NCBI RefSeq assembly: GCF_900142075.1
Contig: NZ_FQZO01000005.1
Location: forward strand, 248,001-312,000
Reading direction: 5' to 3'
Length of the DNA stretch: 64,000 nt
DNA from: Clostridium amylolyticum
GTDB taxonomy: Bacteria > Bacillota > Clostridia > Clostridiales > Clostridiaceae
Shown here: positions 1 through 7,059 of the stretch, in pieces
Layout of the letters: every line of letters starts with the position of its first letter
Numbering within the stretch: position 1 is the first letter of the stretch
The notes under the pieces: model-generated
What the model was told of the DNA's origin: nothing
The model's database searches: none
The model's input: only the letters and a program-made list of their open reading frames with translations
Translations under genes and position numbers: made by a program

Positions 1-1
1 T

Positions 2-481
2 TTAGGTTATGTTCCAGAAGTACCTGCTCTTTATGACTATTTAACGGTTTACGAACATATTCAATTTATAGCAAAAGCTTATGGTGTAACTGAATATGAA
101 GAAAAGGCTGAAGAGTTACTTAAAAGGTTCGAGCTTTATGATAAAAAAGATAAATTAGGCAGGGAACTTTCTAAAGGTATGCAGCAAAAAATAAGTATAT
201 GCTGTGCTGCCATTATAAATCCCAAGGTTATTTTATTTGATGAACCTATGGTGGGTTTAGATCCTAAAGCCATAAAAGAACTAAAATTATTAATAACAGA
301 ATTAAAAATGCAAAATACTGCCATAGTAATAAGCACTCATCTTTTGGATAGTGTGGAAGATATATGGGATAAGATACTAATTATGAAAAATGGAGAGATA
401 ATTCTATCTCGCACCAGAGAAGAACTTCACCTAACCGGGGAATCTTTAGAAGAATTATTCTTTGAAGTAACGGAGGGTTAA
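2..481 (+). CDS. ABC transporter ATP-binding protein (3' part, cut by window edge)
   Basis: The reading frame is open from the first bases, so the gene starts upstream of the window. The visible 159 codons begin at the Q-loop region (LGYVPEVPALYDYLT). The signature motif LSKGMQQK, a Walker B VILFDEPMVGLDP with its D-loop, and the H-loop STH follow. Walker A lies outside the window. It energises an ABC transporter of the two-gene type in which a soluble ATPase pairs with a separate membrane subunit. The stop codon lies 2 bases before the next start, so the two genes are co-translated and form one transporter. The substrate cannot be told from sequence. Family assignment is firm; function is inferred. 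Confidence 0.9.
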   Translation, partial: LGYVPEVPALYDYLTVYEHIQFIAKAYGVTEYEEKAEELLKRFELYDKKDKLGRELSKGMQQKISICCAAIINPKVILFDEPMVGLDPKAIKELKLLITELKMQNTAIVISTHLLDSVEDIWDKILIMKNGEIILSRTREELHLTGESLEELFFEVTEG

Positions 482-483
482 AT

Positions 484-2064
484 ATGAAGCCGTTATTTTT
501 TATATTAAAAAGATCTGTAATAAACTATTTTAAGGATATAAAGAACAAGCCCTCTAGATTAATTCCTTACATATTAACTGCAGTTTTTATGATATTTCTT
601 ATTTTAAGCAGTATATTTGGGAAAGGTGAAGGGAAATATAAATCTCCAGAAATACTTATGGCTATAGTTACAGCTGTTTTATTAATATGGTTCTTTTCTC
701 AAGCTAAATCCCATGTTAATACTCAAAGTTCAGCTTTTAGGATGAGTGATGTGAATTTTCTTTTCACTTCACCTATTTCCCCTGCAGATATATTAATTTA
801 TGGGTTTATAAAACAAATTTATTCCACCTTAATTTTTTCATTCTTTTTGCTATTTCAAATACCCAACTTGACTCTAAATTTTCGCTTAGTAAGGTTTGGA
901 GCATTTTACTTTTTACTGGTTTTCTTTTTATTTGCTTTAAGCATGTCTATATTATCCATGATAATATATTCCTATGCCTCTAGAAGCTCTAAAAACAAGA
1001 GTATTGTCAATGGGTTATTAAATGCTTCTGCCATATGCCTTGTAGGGTTTGTAGGTTATGAGTTATTACTTGGAAGAAGCAACTTATGGAAGACAGCTAT
1101 AGAAATCTTCAACTTGAATCTTTGGAACTATGTTCCTATAATAGGATGGGTAAGGATACTAATATCAAAGATAACTACTTCTTTGGATAGTTTTTTTGTT
1201 TTATACCTTATTCTTATGTTAACTACTATGTTCTTATTAATACTTCTTTTATATAAAATGAATTTAGATTATTATGAAGATGTTTTAGCCTCTTCTGAAA
1301 AAAATGAAAACATCGCTATGGTTAAAAGAGGAAATAAGAATGGAGTTTCACAAGTGGATAGAAGCAAATTTGGTAAAATTAGAGTAAGAAAAGCTTCTAT
1401 TGAATATAAAGGTTCTGGAGCTAAGGCAATCTTCTATAGACACCTTTTAGAATATAGAAAGACAGGTTTTCATCTTATAAACCTATATACTATATTGATA
1501 GTAGTCAGCGCTATAATATTTTCTATAGTTAGTCCAATAAAAAATCTAATGTTTTTAACTTATGGTTTGGCCTATTTCATGGTTACTTCATTATTTGCAG
1601 GTAAGTGGTTTCAAGAGCTTGGTAACCCTTATATATATCTAATACCAGATACTTCAGCCAAAAAAGTATTTTATTCTACCTTAGCAAACCTTATAAAAAC
1701 TCTATCTGACGCTATACTGGTATTTGTTACCGCAGGAATATTATGCAAAGCTGACGTAATAACCATATTACTCTCCATAATAACCTACGTTAGCTTTGGT
1801 GCTATATTTAACTATGCATCGGTATTAAGCGTAAGATTATTTGGCAAAATAGCCAGCGATGCTTTAAAAGGCATGCTAATGTTCTTTTCAGTATTTGCAA
1901 CTATAGTACCAGGAATTATTATAAACTTAGTACTTGTTTTAACCCTAAACAAAATCTTTGGAATATACACAGAATATATAGGATGGATATTAACTAATGT
2001 GATATTATCGCTAATTTTTATACAACTAGGAAAAGGAATATTCGACAACATTGAGCTAATTTAA
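484..2064 (+). CDS. ABC transporter membrane subunit (putative ABC exporter family)
   Basis: A 526-residue polytopic membrane protein with hydrophobic segments in two blocks. The first block is about residues 25-260. A charged cytoplasmic stretch follows at about 265-325 (KNENIAMVKRGNKNGVSQVDRSK). The second block, about 335-520, includes a run of segments near the C-terminus. This two-block layout fits the 'putative ABC exporter' permeases that accompany soluble ATPases in Clostridia and Bacilli. Ribosome-binding site GGAGG overlaps the end of the ATPase gene (start 9 bases on). Likely exports a peptide, lipid or drug, but no specific substrate is supported. Downstream lies a tandem heptamer repeat and a 38-bp palindrome rather than a clear T-tailed terminator. 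Confidence 0.8.
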   Translation: MKPLFFILKRSVINYFKDIKNKPSRLIPYILTAVFMIFLILSSIFGKGEGKYKSPEILMAIVTAVLLIWFFSQAKSHVNTQSSAFRMSDVNFLFTSPISPADILIYGFIKQIYSTLIFSFFLLFQIPNLTLNFRLVRFGAFYFLLVFFLFALSMSILSMIIYSYASRSSKNKSIVNGLLNASAICLVGFVGYELLLGRSNLWKTAIEIFNLNLWNYVPIIGWVRILISKITTSLDSFFVLYLILMLTTMFLLILLLYKMNLDYYEDVLASSEKNENIAMVKRGNKNGVSQVDRSKFGKIRVRKASIEYKGSGAKAIFYRHLLEYRKTGFHLINLYTILIVVSAIIFSIVSPIKNLMFLTYGLAYFMVTSLFAGKWFQELGNPYIYLIPDTSAKKVFYSTLANLIKTLSDAILVFVTAGILCKADVITILLSIITYVSFGAIFNYASVLSVRLFGKIASDALKGMLMFFSVFATIVPGIIINLVLVLTLNKIFGIYTEYIGWILTNVILSLIFIQLGKGIFDNIELI

Positions 2065-2132
2065 AATTTCAGAAGAAGTAAAAAGTAAGAAGTATAATTA
2101 ACTTAAAAAAACTCTGTGAGTTTTATCCATAG

Positions 2133-2167
2133 CTCTTACCTCTTACCTATTACCTATTACCTATTCA
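2133..2167. repeat. Tandem heptamer repeat (CTCTTAC/CTATTAC)
   Basis: Five consecutive 7-base units: CTCTTAC twice, CTATTAC twice, then CTATTCA. It lies between the ABC permease gene and the YitT gene. It is one of four heptamer-periodic intergenic stretches in the window (others near 3107, 13025 and 49182). Confidence 0.8.
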
Positions 2168-2196
2168 TACATTAGAATTTAGAAATATATAAAAAT

Positions 2197-2234
2197 AATT
2201 AAGAATTGAGGATCTAGATTCTCAATTCTTAATT
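2197..2234. repeat. 38-bp near-perfect palindrome upstream of the YitT gene
   Basis: Arms of 14 bases (AATTAAGAATTGAG and its exact complement) flank a nearly palindromic core with ATCTAGAT. It ends 24 bases before the YitT start. No T-run follows, so it is not a standard terminator. It could be a protein site or an mRNA 5' hairpin; similar AATTAAGAATTGAG-type repeats are common between genes in clostridia (general knowledge). Confidence 0.7.
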
Positions 2235-2258
2235 CTCAACTACGAAACGGAGATAAAG

Positions 2259-3113
2259 ATGAATTATATTAAGAGTAGAAAAACTAACATAATTGATGTT
2301 GTTATTATATTTATTGGATGCCTTATCGCATCTTTAGGAGTGAACGTGTTTCTTGTTCACGCTAAATTGCTTAGTGGCGGGGCTACTGGCTTAGCACTAA
2401 TAATTCAGTATTTAACTAGGTTTAAAGCTGGTTATACAGTGTTTATTATCAATATACCACTATTTATTTTAAGCTACTTTAAACTTAATAAAAGCTTCAC
2501 TTATTATTCAGCTATAGGTATGCTTTCTCTTTCATTATCCTTAATTATAACAGAACCATTAACTAGTAGTATGTATCTTAATGATACCCTCTTATACTGC
2601 ATATATGGTGGGGTATTGTGTGGCATTGGCTATGGATTAGTGTTTTCAAGAAATGGTTCCACTGGTGGTACAGACATAATAACCATGCTTATCAGGAAAA
2701 AATATACTGGAGATATAGGTAAAGTAGGATTTATCCTTAACTGTATAATTATAACCGTAGGAGCAGCATTTTTTGGACTACCGAAGGCTCTTTATACTTT
2801 GATATCTATTTATATTCAAGGCTTGGTTTTAGATAAGGTAGTTAAAGGGCTTTATAAAAAGCAGCTTCTCCTCATAATTACTGAAAAAGAGGAAGAAGTT
2901 ATGGACTATATAATAGTGAGTCTTCATAGAGGAGTCACCACTTTACCAGCTGAGGGTGGATACACCCAAACCCAAAGAAAAATGCTATACTGCATAGTTA
3001 CCCTAAGCCAAATGGTAGAACTAAGGCAAACCATACTCCAAATAGACCCTAAAGCCTTTATATCCATCATCGACGTATCCGAAGTCAATGGAAGAGGGTT
3101 TAAATCAATTTAG
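2259..3113 (+). CDS. YitT family membrane protein with DUF2179 domain
   Basis: A 284-residue protein with five to six membrane segments over about residues 12-185 and a soluble C-terminal domain (about 195-280). The glycine-rich motifs SGGATGLALI and FSRNGSTGGTDII and the C-terminal sequence AEGGYTQTQRKMLYCIVTLSQ are typical of the YitT/DUF2179 family, whose transport role is unproven. Start ATG has GGAG 8 bases upstream. A long hairpin terminator follows. The TAG stop codon sits inside an AATTTAG heptamer repeat that runs on past the gene. Family assignment is firm; biochemical function is unknown. Confidence 0.88.
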   Translation: MNYIKSRKTNIIDVVIIFIGCLIASLGVNVFLVHAKLLSGGATGLALIIQYLTRFKAGYTVFIINIPLFILSYFKLNKSFTYYSAIGMLSLSLSLIITEPLTSSMYLNDTLLYCIYGGVLCGIGYGLVFSRNGSTGGTDIITMLIRKKYTGDIGKVGFILNCIIITVGAAFFGLPKALYTLISIYIQGLVLDKVVKGLYKKQLLLIITEKEEEVMDYIIVSLHRGVTTLPAEGGYTQTQRKMLYCIVTLSQMVELRQTILQIDPKAFISIIDVSEVNGRGFKSI

Positions 3114-3173
3114 AATTGAGAATTTAGAATTGAAAATGAAGAAGGTTTTTTCTGAAAAATCATCAGAAAAAAC
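3107..3173. repeat. Heptamer array (AATTTAG type) plus 11-bp hairpin
   Basis: Units AATTTAG, AATTGAG, AATTTAG, AATTGAA and AATGAAG run from 3107 to 3141; the first contains the YitT stop codon. A perfect inverted repeat follows (GTTTTTTCTGA at 3145-3155 against 3163-3173). A related array and hairpin, in the same orientation relative to its gene, lies just after citX (12985-13038). Confidence 0.75.
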
Positions 3174-3186
3174 GACAATATATAAA

Positions 3187-3239
3187 AAGAAAAGATAAAA
3201 GCATAAGTATTCATAAAACTTATGCTTTTATCTTTTCTT
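3187..3239 (+). terminator. Long hairpin terminator after the YitT gene
   Basis: Perfect 22-bp inverted repeat (3187-3208 with 3218-3239) with a 9-base loop; the 3' arm is itself T-rich. Being symmetrical, it could stop transcription from either side. Confidence 0.75.
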
Positions 3240-3277
3240 AGTAGTTAGGTATTTAGTTTACTCATTATTGTTTTAAT

Positions 3278-3304
3278 AAGATGATTTAATAACTCAATCA
3301 TCTT
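3278..3304 (-). terminator. Possible terminator after the Met-rich protein gene
   Basis: AAGATGATT pairs with AATCATCTT (9 bp, 9-base loop). On the minus strand it is followed by only a weak T-containing stretch, so the call is tentative. Confidence 0.4.
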
Positions 3305-3331
3305 GATTAGCATTATTAACTGTATTATATA

Positions 3332-3760
3332 TTATCTTCCCATCATGGAGTTGTGTCTATTAACCATTTCTTGTCTGCTTAAAGCTCCCATCATCTTTGA
3401 CATTCCATCATACCCATTGTTTTTCATTATATTTATCATCTTCTCATACTGTTCATCAGTAATGTTATTCATAAAGTTACTCATAGCATTATAATCTCCA
3501 TTTTCCATAGCTTTAGCGCCTTCTTGGAAGCCATTCTCTTTCATTAAACCTATCATTTTATTGTATGAATCATTGTTATTTATATTATTTGTCTTCATCA
3601 TTTCTCTAGAAAATCCAGAGCTATTAGAATTACTTTGATACATCATTCCTCTTCCAACCCCAAAGTTATTAACATTATCATTTTCCTTGGAATATACAAC
3701 AGTAATTACTCCTAAAGCTAATATAGCTGTAGTCATGATTACTAATATTTTTTTCTTCAT
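3332..3760 (-). CDS. Methionine-rich secreted protein of unknown function
   Basis: A 142-residue protein with an N-terminal signal peptide or anchor (MKKKILVIMTTAILALGVITVVYS). The rest has about 17 Met in roughly 118 residues, often as MM pairs (GRGMMY, EMMK, SKMMG, NSMMGR), and is rich in Asn, with no Cys. Met-rich extracytoplasmic proteins often bind Cu(I) or Ag(I) (general knowledge), so a metal-binding role is plausible but unproven. Two internal helical repeats resemble each other (KMIGLMKENGFQEGAKAM and KMINIMKNNGYDGMSKMM). The promoter carries the TTCATA direct repeat shared with neighbouring genes. The gene is divergent from the SHOCT remnant at 3929. I do not recognise a named family. 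Confidence 0.75.
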   Translation of the reverse strand: MKKKILVIMTTAILALGVITVVYSKENDNVNNFGVGRGMMYQSNSNSSGFSREMMKTNNINNNDSYNKMIGLMKENGFQEGAKAMENGDYNAMSNFMNNITDEQYEKMINIMKNNGYDGMSKMMGALSRQEMVNRHNSMMGR

Positions 3761-3803
3761 TAATTATATCTTCCTCTCTAATTAATTTATTTTCTATGTT
3801 TAC

Positions 3804-3835
3804 ATTCTACACTTAGAATGTGAAGGAATTATGAA
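3804..3835 (-). promoter_or_regulatory. Regulon promoter A, for the Met-rich protein gene
   Basis: On the minus strand TTCATAATTCC (3835-3825) is followed at once by TTCACATTCTA (3824-3814), then 4 bases and the -10 box TAGAAT (3809-3804). The half-sites repeat every 11 bp and end at the same distance from -10 as in promoters B, C, D and E. An ACATTCTA/TAGAATGT inverted repeat overlaps the -10. Confidence 0.65.
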
Positions 3836-3846
3836 AAAAGCAATAT

Positions 3847-3862
3847 ATCATAATATTATGAT
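3847..3862. repeat. 16-bp palindrome between divergent promoters A and B
   Basis: ATCATAATATTATGAT is a perfect dyad. It lies between the half-sites of the two divergent promoters (which end at 3835 and begin at 3867), so it may be a second binding site in the same control region. Confidence 0.55.
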
Positions 3863-3866
3863 TCTC

Positions 3867-3898
3867 TTCATATTTCCTTCATAATTTAAAAATATAAT
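3867..3898 (+). promoter_or_regulatory. Regulon promoter B, for the SHOCT remnant
   Basis: TTCATATTTCC (3867-3877) then TTCATAATTTA (3878-3888), 4 bases, and a consensus -10 TATAAT (3893-3898). This is the cleanest direct repeat of the set. There is no good -35 box, as expected for a promoter activated by an OmpR/PhoB-type regulator. Confidence 0.65.
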
Positions 3899-3928
3899 GT
3901 AACTAGTTAAATAAAGGAGATGATAATT

Positions 3929-4119
3929 ATGATGTTATTCCCAATAATTATTTTAATTATTCTTGTATTTGTTATATTCAATTCAAAAGATAGAGAAAGG
4001 ATTATTAGTTTCAGAGGAGATGAAAAAAGGCATTAGATATTTTAGATAGAAGGTTTGCTAATGGTGAGATAAGTGAAGATGAGTATCTACAAAGAAAATC
4101 TGTGTTAATAGAAAAGTAA
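3929..4119 (+). pseudogene. SHOCT-domain small membrane protein, frameshifted
   Basis: An ATG with GGAG upstream starts a hydrophobic segment (MMLFPIIILIILVFVIFN), then charged residues, and stops at a TAG after GDEKRH. In the -1 frame the reading continues as ALDILDRRFANGEISEDEYLQRK, a textbook SHOCT motif, ending at 4119. One extra A in the A6 run at 4023-4028 would join the two halves. The intact paralogue at 6232-6465 has the same architecture. It may be a true pseudogene, a sequencing error in a homopolymer, or slippage. The run is not in the phase of a classical A-AAA-AAG frameshift site. Confidence 0.75.
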
Positions 4120-4133
4120 CTAACTACTAAAAC

Positions 4134-4180
4134 AAACAACAGGAATATTTTAATATAGTACATATTCTTGTTGTTTATTT
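4134..4180 (+). terminator. Terminator after the SHOCT remnant
   Basis: A 14-bp stem with one G-U pair (AAACAACAGGAATA, 4134-4147, with 4163-4176) is followed by a T-rich tail. Confidence 0.75.
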
Positions 4181-4199
4181 CATCTTACTTACCTAAATC

Positions 4200-4231
4200 T
4201 TCATAAAATCCACATATCTATTTTATATAAT
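4200..4231 (+). promoter_or_regulatory. Regulon promoter C, for the HMA-SafE gene
   Basis: TTCATAAAATC (4200-4210), then CACATATCTAT (4211-4221), 4 bases, and -10 TATAAT (4226-4231). The first half-site is identical to those of promoters D and E. Start ATG at 4265 has AGGGAGG upstream. Confidence 0.7.
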
Positions 4232-4264
4232 TTTCTCTGTGAAATAGATATAGGGAGGAAATTT

Positions 4265-6088
4265 ATGAATATTAAGAGTGAAAAAATTAAAGTATATGAA
4301 ATGACCTGTACCTCTTGCGAAAATAGAGTTGAAAAAGCTGTAAAAAAGTTAGAAGGTGTATTAAATGCTAAAGCAAGTTACAGTGGACAATTTGTAGAAG
4401 TTGAATATGATAACGAATTATGTAGCATAAGCAAAATTAAAGCCGCAATAAATAGTGCTGGTTATAGTACTAAGAGTTCAAATGATTATAAATTCGTGGG
4501 AATCCTTATAATAGTAGCTGCAATAATACTACTGGGTTTAAAAACTAGTGGCTTTGACATGGAATCAAAACTTACTAATTCTTCATATGCAGTTCTTTTT
4601 GTAGTGGGAGTTCTTACATCAATACACTGTGTAGGTATGTGTGGAGGCATTATGCTTTCTCAAAGTTTATCAAAAGAAAGTAATAATAAACTTGAAGCTA
4701 TTAAACCAGGGCTAATGTATAACTTAGGAAGAGTTATATCCTATACTATTCTAGGCGGTATAGTTGGTGCCCTTGGTTCAGTATTTTCTCTTTCAATTAC
4801 TGCACAAGCCATAATGCAAATAATTGCTGGTGTTTTTATGATTATTATGGGATTTAACATGGCTGGTTTCAGTACCTTTAGAAAGTTAAGTATAAAGCTA
4901 CCTCATTCTGTATGTAAAGCTAAAAATAAATCTGGCTCACCTTTAATTGTTGGACTTTTAAATGGACTTATGCCTTGCGGCCCTCTTCAAACCATGCAGC
5001 TTTTTGCTCTTGGGACAGGAAGTGCTGCTAAAGGTGCTTTATCGATGTTTGTTTTTTCTATAGGAACAGTACCTCTTATGCTTACCTTCGGTGCCTTATC
5101 AGGGCTTTTAAGCAAAGGCTACACTAAAAAAATACTAAAATTTAGTGGAGTACTTATCATTGTTCTAGGATTAATCATGGGGAATAGAGGCTTTGCCTTA
5201 GCTGGAGTAAATGTCAATCCATTATCAGCTCTATCTAAAAGTTCAAACTCCATATTAGGTGGAGGTTCTGATGCAAATGTTGCTAAAGCTACCATTAAGG
5301 ATGGAGTTCAAATTATAAATATGACTGCTGACAATAAAGGATATACCCCTAATGCTTTTTATGTTCAAAAGGGAATACCTGTAAAGTGGGTAATCGACGG
5401 AAAGCAAATTAACTCTTGTAATAATGCAGTTGTAGCACAGTCATTAAATATACAGAAAAAGTTAAAAAGTGGTGAAAATATTATAGAATTTACTCCTGGT
5501 GATAAAGATATAAATTTTAGTTGCTGGATGGGTATGATACGTGGTGTAATAAAGGTTGTGGATAAGCTTGATTCCGTAGATACATCAAAGACTGATACAT
5601 CTTTACCACCAGCTAGTTCCGGGCCAAGCTGTTGTGCAGTTCCTGTAACTGATGGTTCAAGTTCAGGTTCTGGCTCTACTAGTCAATCAAGTATATACGG
5701 CAATGATATATCTAAGGTTCCTACTGATACTTTAGTAAACATAGCTCTAAAACTTAACAAATATTACAATGCTGCATTTAAGGGGACTGGATATGAACTA
5801 CAGCCATTAATCGTTGTAACAGGAAGCAGTACTAATACTAAACTTACATTTGATTTAAATGCTTTTGATAATGCTGAAGGAAAATATCTTATTGTAGATG
5901 CTGCCACAGGAAAAGAGATTTCCTCCTTCAATGGTAAAAAAGGTATAAATGAGATTGTATTTAGTCCTAAAAAAGTTGGTGGATATGCTATTGTTAAAGA
6001 TAATATAGTCCTAGGTATAATTGAGGTTGTTGATAATCCTCAAAATGCTGATATAGAGAAAATCAGAAATAACTATCTCAATCAATAA
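4265..6088 (+). CDS. HMA domain-SafE/TauE membrane domain-cupredoxin fusion protein
   Basis: A 607-residue multidomain protein. Residues 5-70 are a heavy-metal-associated domain with the Cu-binding motif CTSC (C15, C18). A SafE/TauE-like (cytochrome biogenesis transmembrane) domain with about seven membrane segments spans about 75-315 and carries the HCVGMCGG motif and LMPCGPLQ. A cupredoxin-like extracytoplasmic domain follows at about 345-435, with Cys and Met ligands (NFSCWMGM). A Ser/Gly linker contains SCCAVPV, and a second small beta-domain ends the protein. Such fusions are known in anaerobes and are linked to copper or heavy-metal handling. Transport direction and metal are inferred, not shown. 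Its promoter has the shared regulon element; a 12-bp hairpin follows. Confidence 0.85.
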   Translation: MNIKSEKIKVYEMTCTSCENRVEKAVKKLEGVLNAKASYSGQFVEVEYDNELCSISKIKAAINSAGYSTKSSNDYKFVGILIIVAAIILLGLKTSGFDMESKLTNSSYAVLFVVGVLTSIHCVGMCGGIMLSQSLSKESNNKLEAIKPGLMYNLGRVISYTILGGIVGALGSVFSLSITAQAIMQIIAGVFMIIMGFNMAGFSTFRKLSIKLPHSVCKAKNKSGSPLIVGLLNGLMPCGPLQTMQLFALGTGSAAKGALSMFVFSIGTVPLMLTFGALSGLLSKGYTKKILKFSGVLIIVLGLIMGNRGFALAGVNVNPLSALSKSSNSILGGGSDANVAKATIKDGVQIINMTADNKGYTPNAFYVQKGIPVKWVIDGKQINSCNNAVVAQSLNIQKKLKSGENIIEFTPGDKDINFSCWMGMIRGVIKVVDKLDSVDTSKTDTSLPPASSGPSCCAVPVTDGSSSGSGSTSQSSIYGNDISKVPTDTLVNIALKLNKYYNAAFKGTGYELQPLIVVTGSSTNTKLTFDLNAFDNAEGKYLIVDAATGKEISSFNGKKGINEIVFSPKKVGGYAIVKDNIVLGIIEVVDNPQNADIEKIRNNYLNQ

Positions 6089-6106
6089 TAATTTAATAAA
6101 AATCCT

Positions 6107-6147
6107 AAGAAAGAGAAGTATTAAGAAATATTAATCTTCTCTTTCTT
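6107..6147 (+). terminator. Hairpin after the HMA-SafE gene
   Basis: Perfect 12-bp stem (AAGAAAGAGAAG with CTTCTCTTTCTT) 18 bases after the stop codon. The T-run is poor on the plus strand (AACCTACCATTTT), so termination strength is uncertain. Confidence 0.55.
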
Positions 6148-6231
6148 AACCTACCATTTTATTTCACTTTTATAACAATTGTTGGTATTAATGTGTATAA
6201 ATTATAAGTTTTAACCTCTTTATTTATTATC

Positions 6232-6465
6232 TTATTTACTTTCTATTGTATCTCTCATTCTTTTATATTGCTCCTCATCAATTTCACCTTTTGCAAATCT
6301 CTGTTTTAATATTTCTATAGCATTGTCATTAAAGGTTCTATTATGATTGGTTTTCCCACCACTTATTACTTTATATGTTACTATAGTAAGCACTATAATT
6401 AAGACTATCAGTATAAACCAAAAGAAACCGCCCCAGTACATCATATTGTATCCATATCTCATCAT
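6232..6465 (-). CDS. SHOCT-domain small membrane protein
   Basis: A 77-residue protein. The aromatic, Met-containing N-terminus (MMRYGYNMMYWGGFFW) leads into one membrane helix (about residues 14-31). A linker and a C-terminal SHOCT motif follow (AIEILKQRFAKGEIDEEQYKRMRDTI). SHOCT tails are short helical oligomerisation or tethering modules found at the ends of many bacterial proteins. A frameshifted paralogue lies at 3929. The possible promoter at 6517-6548 has the regulon geometry with a degenerate second half-site. The function is unknown. Confidence 0.8.
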   Translation of the reverse strand: MMRYGYNMMYWGGFFWFILIVLIIVLTIVTYKVISGGKTNHNRTFNDNAIEILKQRFAKGEIDEEQYKRMRDTIESK

Positions 6466-6516
6466 TATTTTTCTCTCCTAACTACTATTAAAATTAGCTT
6501 TACCTTTTCAAATTAA

Positions 6517-6548
6517 AATATAGAGTAAATTAGCTTTTAGATAATGAA
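6517..6548 (-). promoter_or_regulatory. Possible regulon promoter G, for the intact SHOCT gene
   Basis: On the minus strand TTCATTATCTA (6548-6538), an unmatched 11-mer AAAGCTAATTT, 4 bases, and -10 TATATT (6522-6517). The spacing is identical to promoters A-E, but only the first half-site matches well. Confidence 0.4.
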
Positions 6549-6594
6549 GTTATTGTTGCTAACCTAAAACTCAATCCCTGCTTTGCTCAAATTC

Positions 6595-6780
6595 CTATTG
6601 TCCAATCATATTTTTAATTTCTTGCTGCAACAGCGAAATGTTTTTCATTTTTGAATCTCTTAATTGTGTAAAAAGCTGACGCACCTCAGGATTGCTGATT
6701 TCCATCAGGTATTTATTATACATAGCCTGTAGCATCATTTCATCCTGTAGGGAATCCTGTAAATAATCCATAGTTTCCAT
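6595..6780 (-). CDS. CotF-like small helical protein
   Basis: A 61-residue, all-helical, Met- and Gln-rich protein (YLQDSLQDEMMLQAMYNKYLMEISNPEVRQLFTQLRDSKMKNISLLQQEI). The helix-turn-helix layout with the 'NPE(V/L)R' turn matches the family annotated as CotF-type spore coat or ferritin-like small proteins in clostridia. It sits directly downstream of a second protein of the same type, 18 bases apart. GGAG lies 8 bases before the ATG. Coat location or metal binding is not demonstrated. Confidence 0.65.
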   Translation of the reverse strand: METMDYLQDSLQDEMMLQAMYNKYLMEISNPEVRQLFTQLRDSKMKNISLLQQEIKNMIGQ

Positions 6781-6798
6781 ATAACAACATCTCTCCTT

Positions 6799-6999
6799 TT
6801 AAACAATTAAAAACTTTGACATAGTTTCTGATAATGTTTTTAAGCTATTACGCGAACCCTGTTCCATTTCTTTTAGCATTTGCTTTATCTTTGGATGATT
6901 TATTTGATCAGACATATAAGAATATTTTTTTGCCATACCCTCTTCATGAAATTGCATTTCCTTAAAAGCATTGTTCATTATTTCTTTTTCAGTAAGCAT
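6799..6999 (-). CDS. CotF-like small helical protein
   Basis: A 66-residue helical protein (EKEIMNNAFKEMQFHEEGMAKKYSYMSDQINHPKIKQMLKEMEQGSRNSL, shown for orientation only in its key parts: E, H and M spaced along two helices, 'NHPKIKQ' turn). It is homologous in plan to its downstream neighbour and to CotF-type coat proteins. A GGAGG site precedes the ATG. The gene lies 60 bases downstream of the DUF421 pair, so all four genes may be co-transcribed leftward. The biological role is unknown. Confidence 0.6.
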   Translation of the reverse strand: MLTEKEIMNNAFKEMQFHEEGMAKKYSYMSDQINHPKIKQMLKEMEQGSRNSLKTLSETMSKFLIV

Positions 7000-7059
7000 T
7001 TCTATATTACCTCCTAGTGTTCCTTATTTAGATCATAATAGTATTTAATTAATACATAC

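Noticed and set aside
2197..2234. Insertion-sequence end or MITE
   Set aside because: Only a single palindrome without target-site duplication or transposase nearby; related AT-rich repeats occur at other gene ends.
4020..4035. Programmed -1 ribosomal frameshift in the SHOCT gene
   Set aside because: The A6 run is not in the phase needed for an A-AAA-AAG slippery heptamer, and no downstream stimulatory stem is evident; kept only as a possible slippage.
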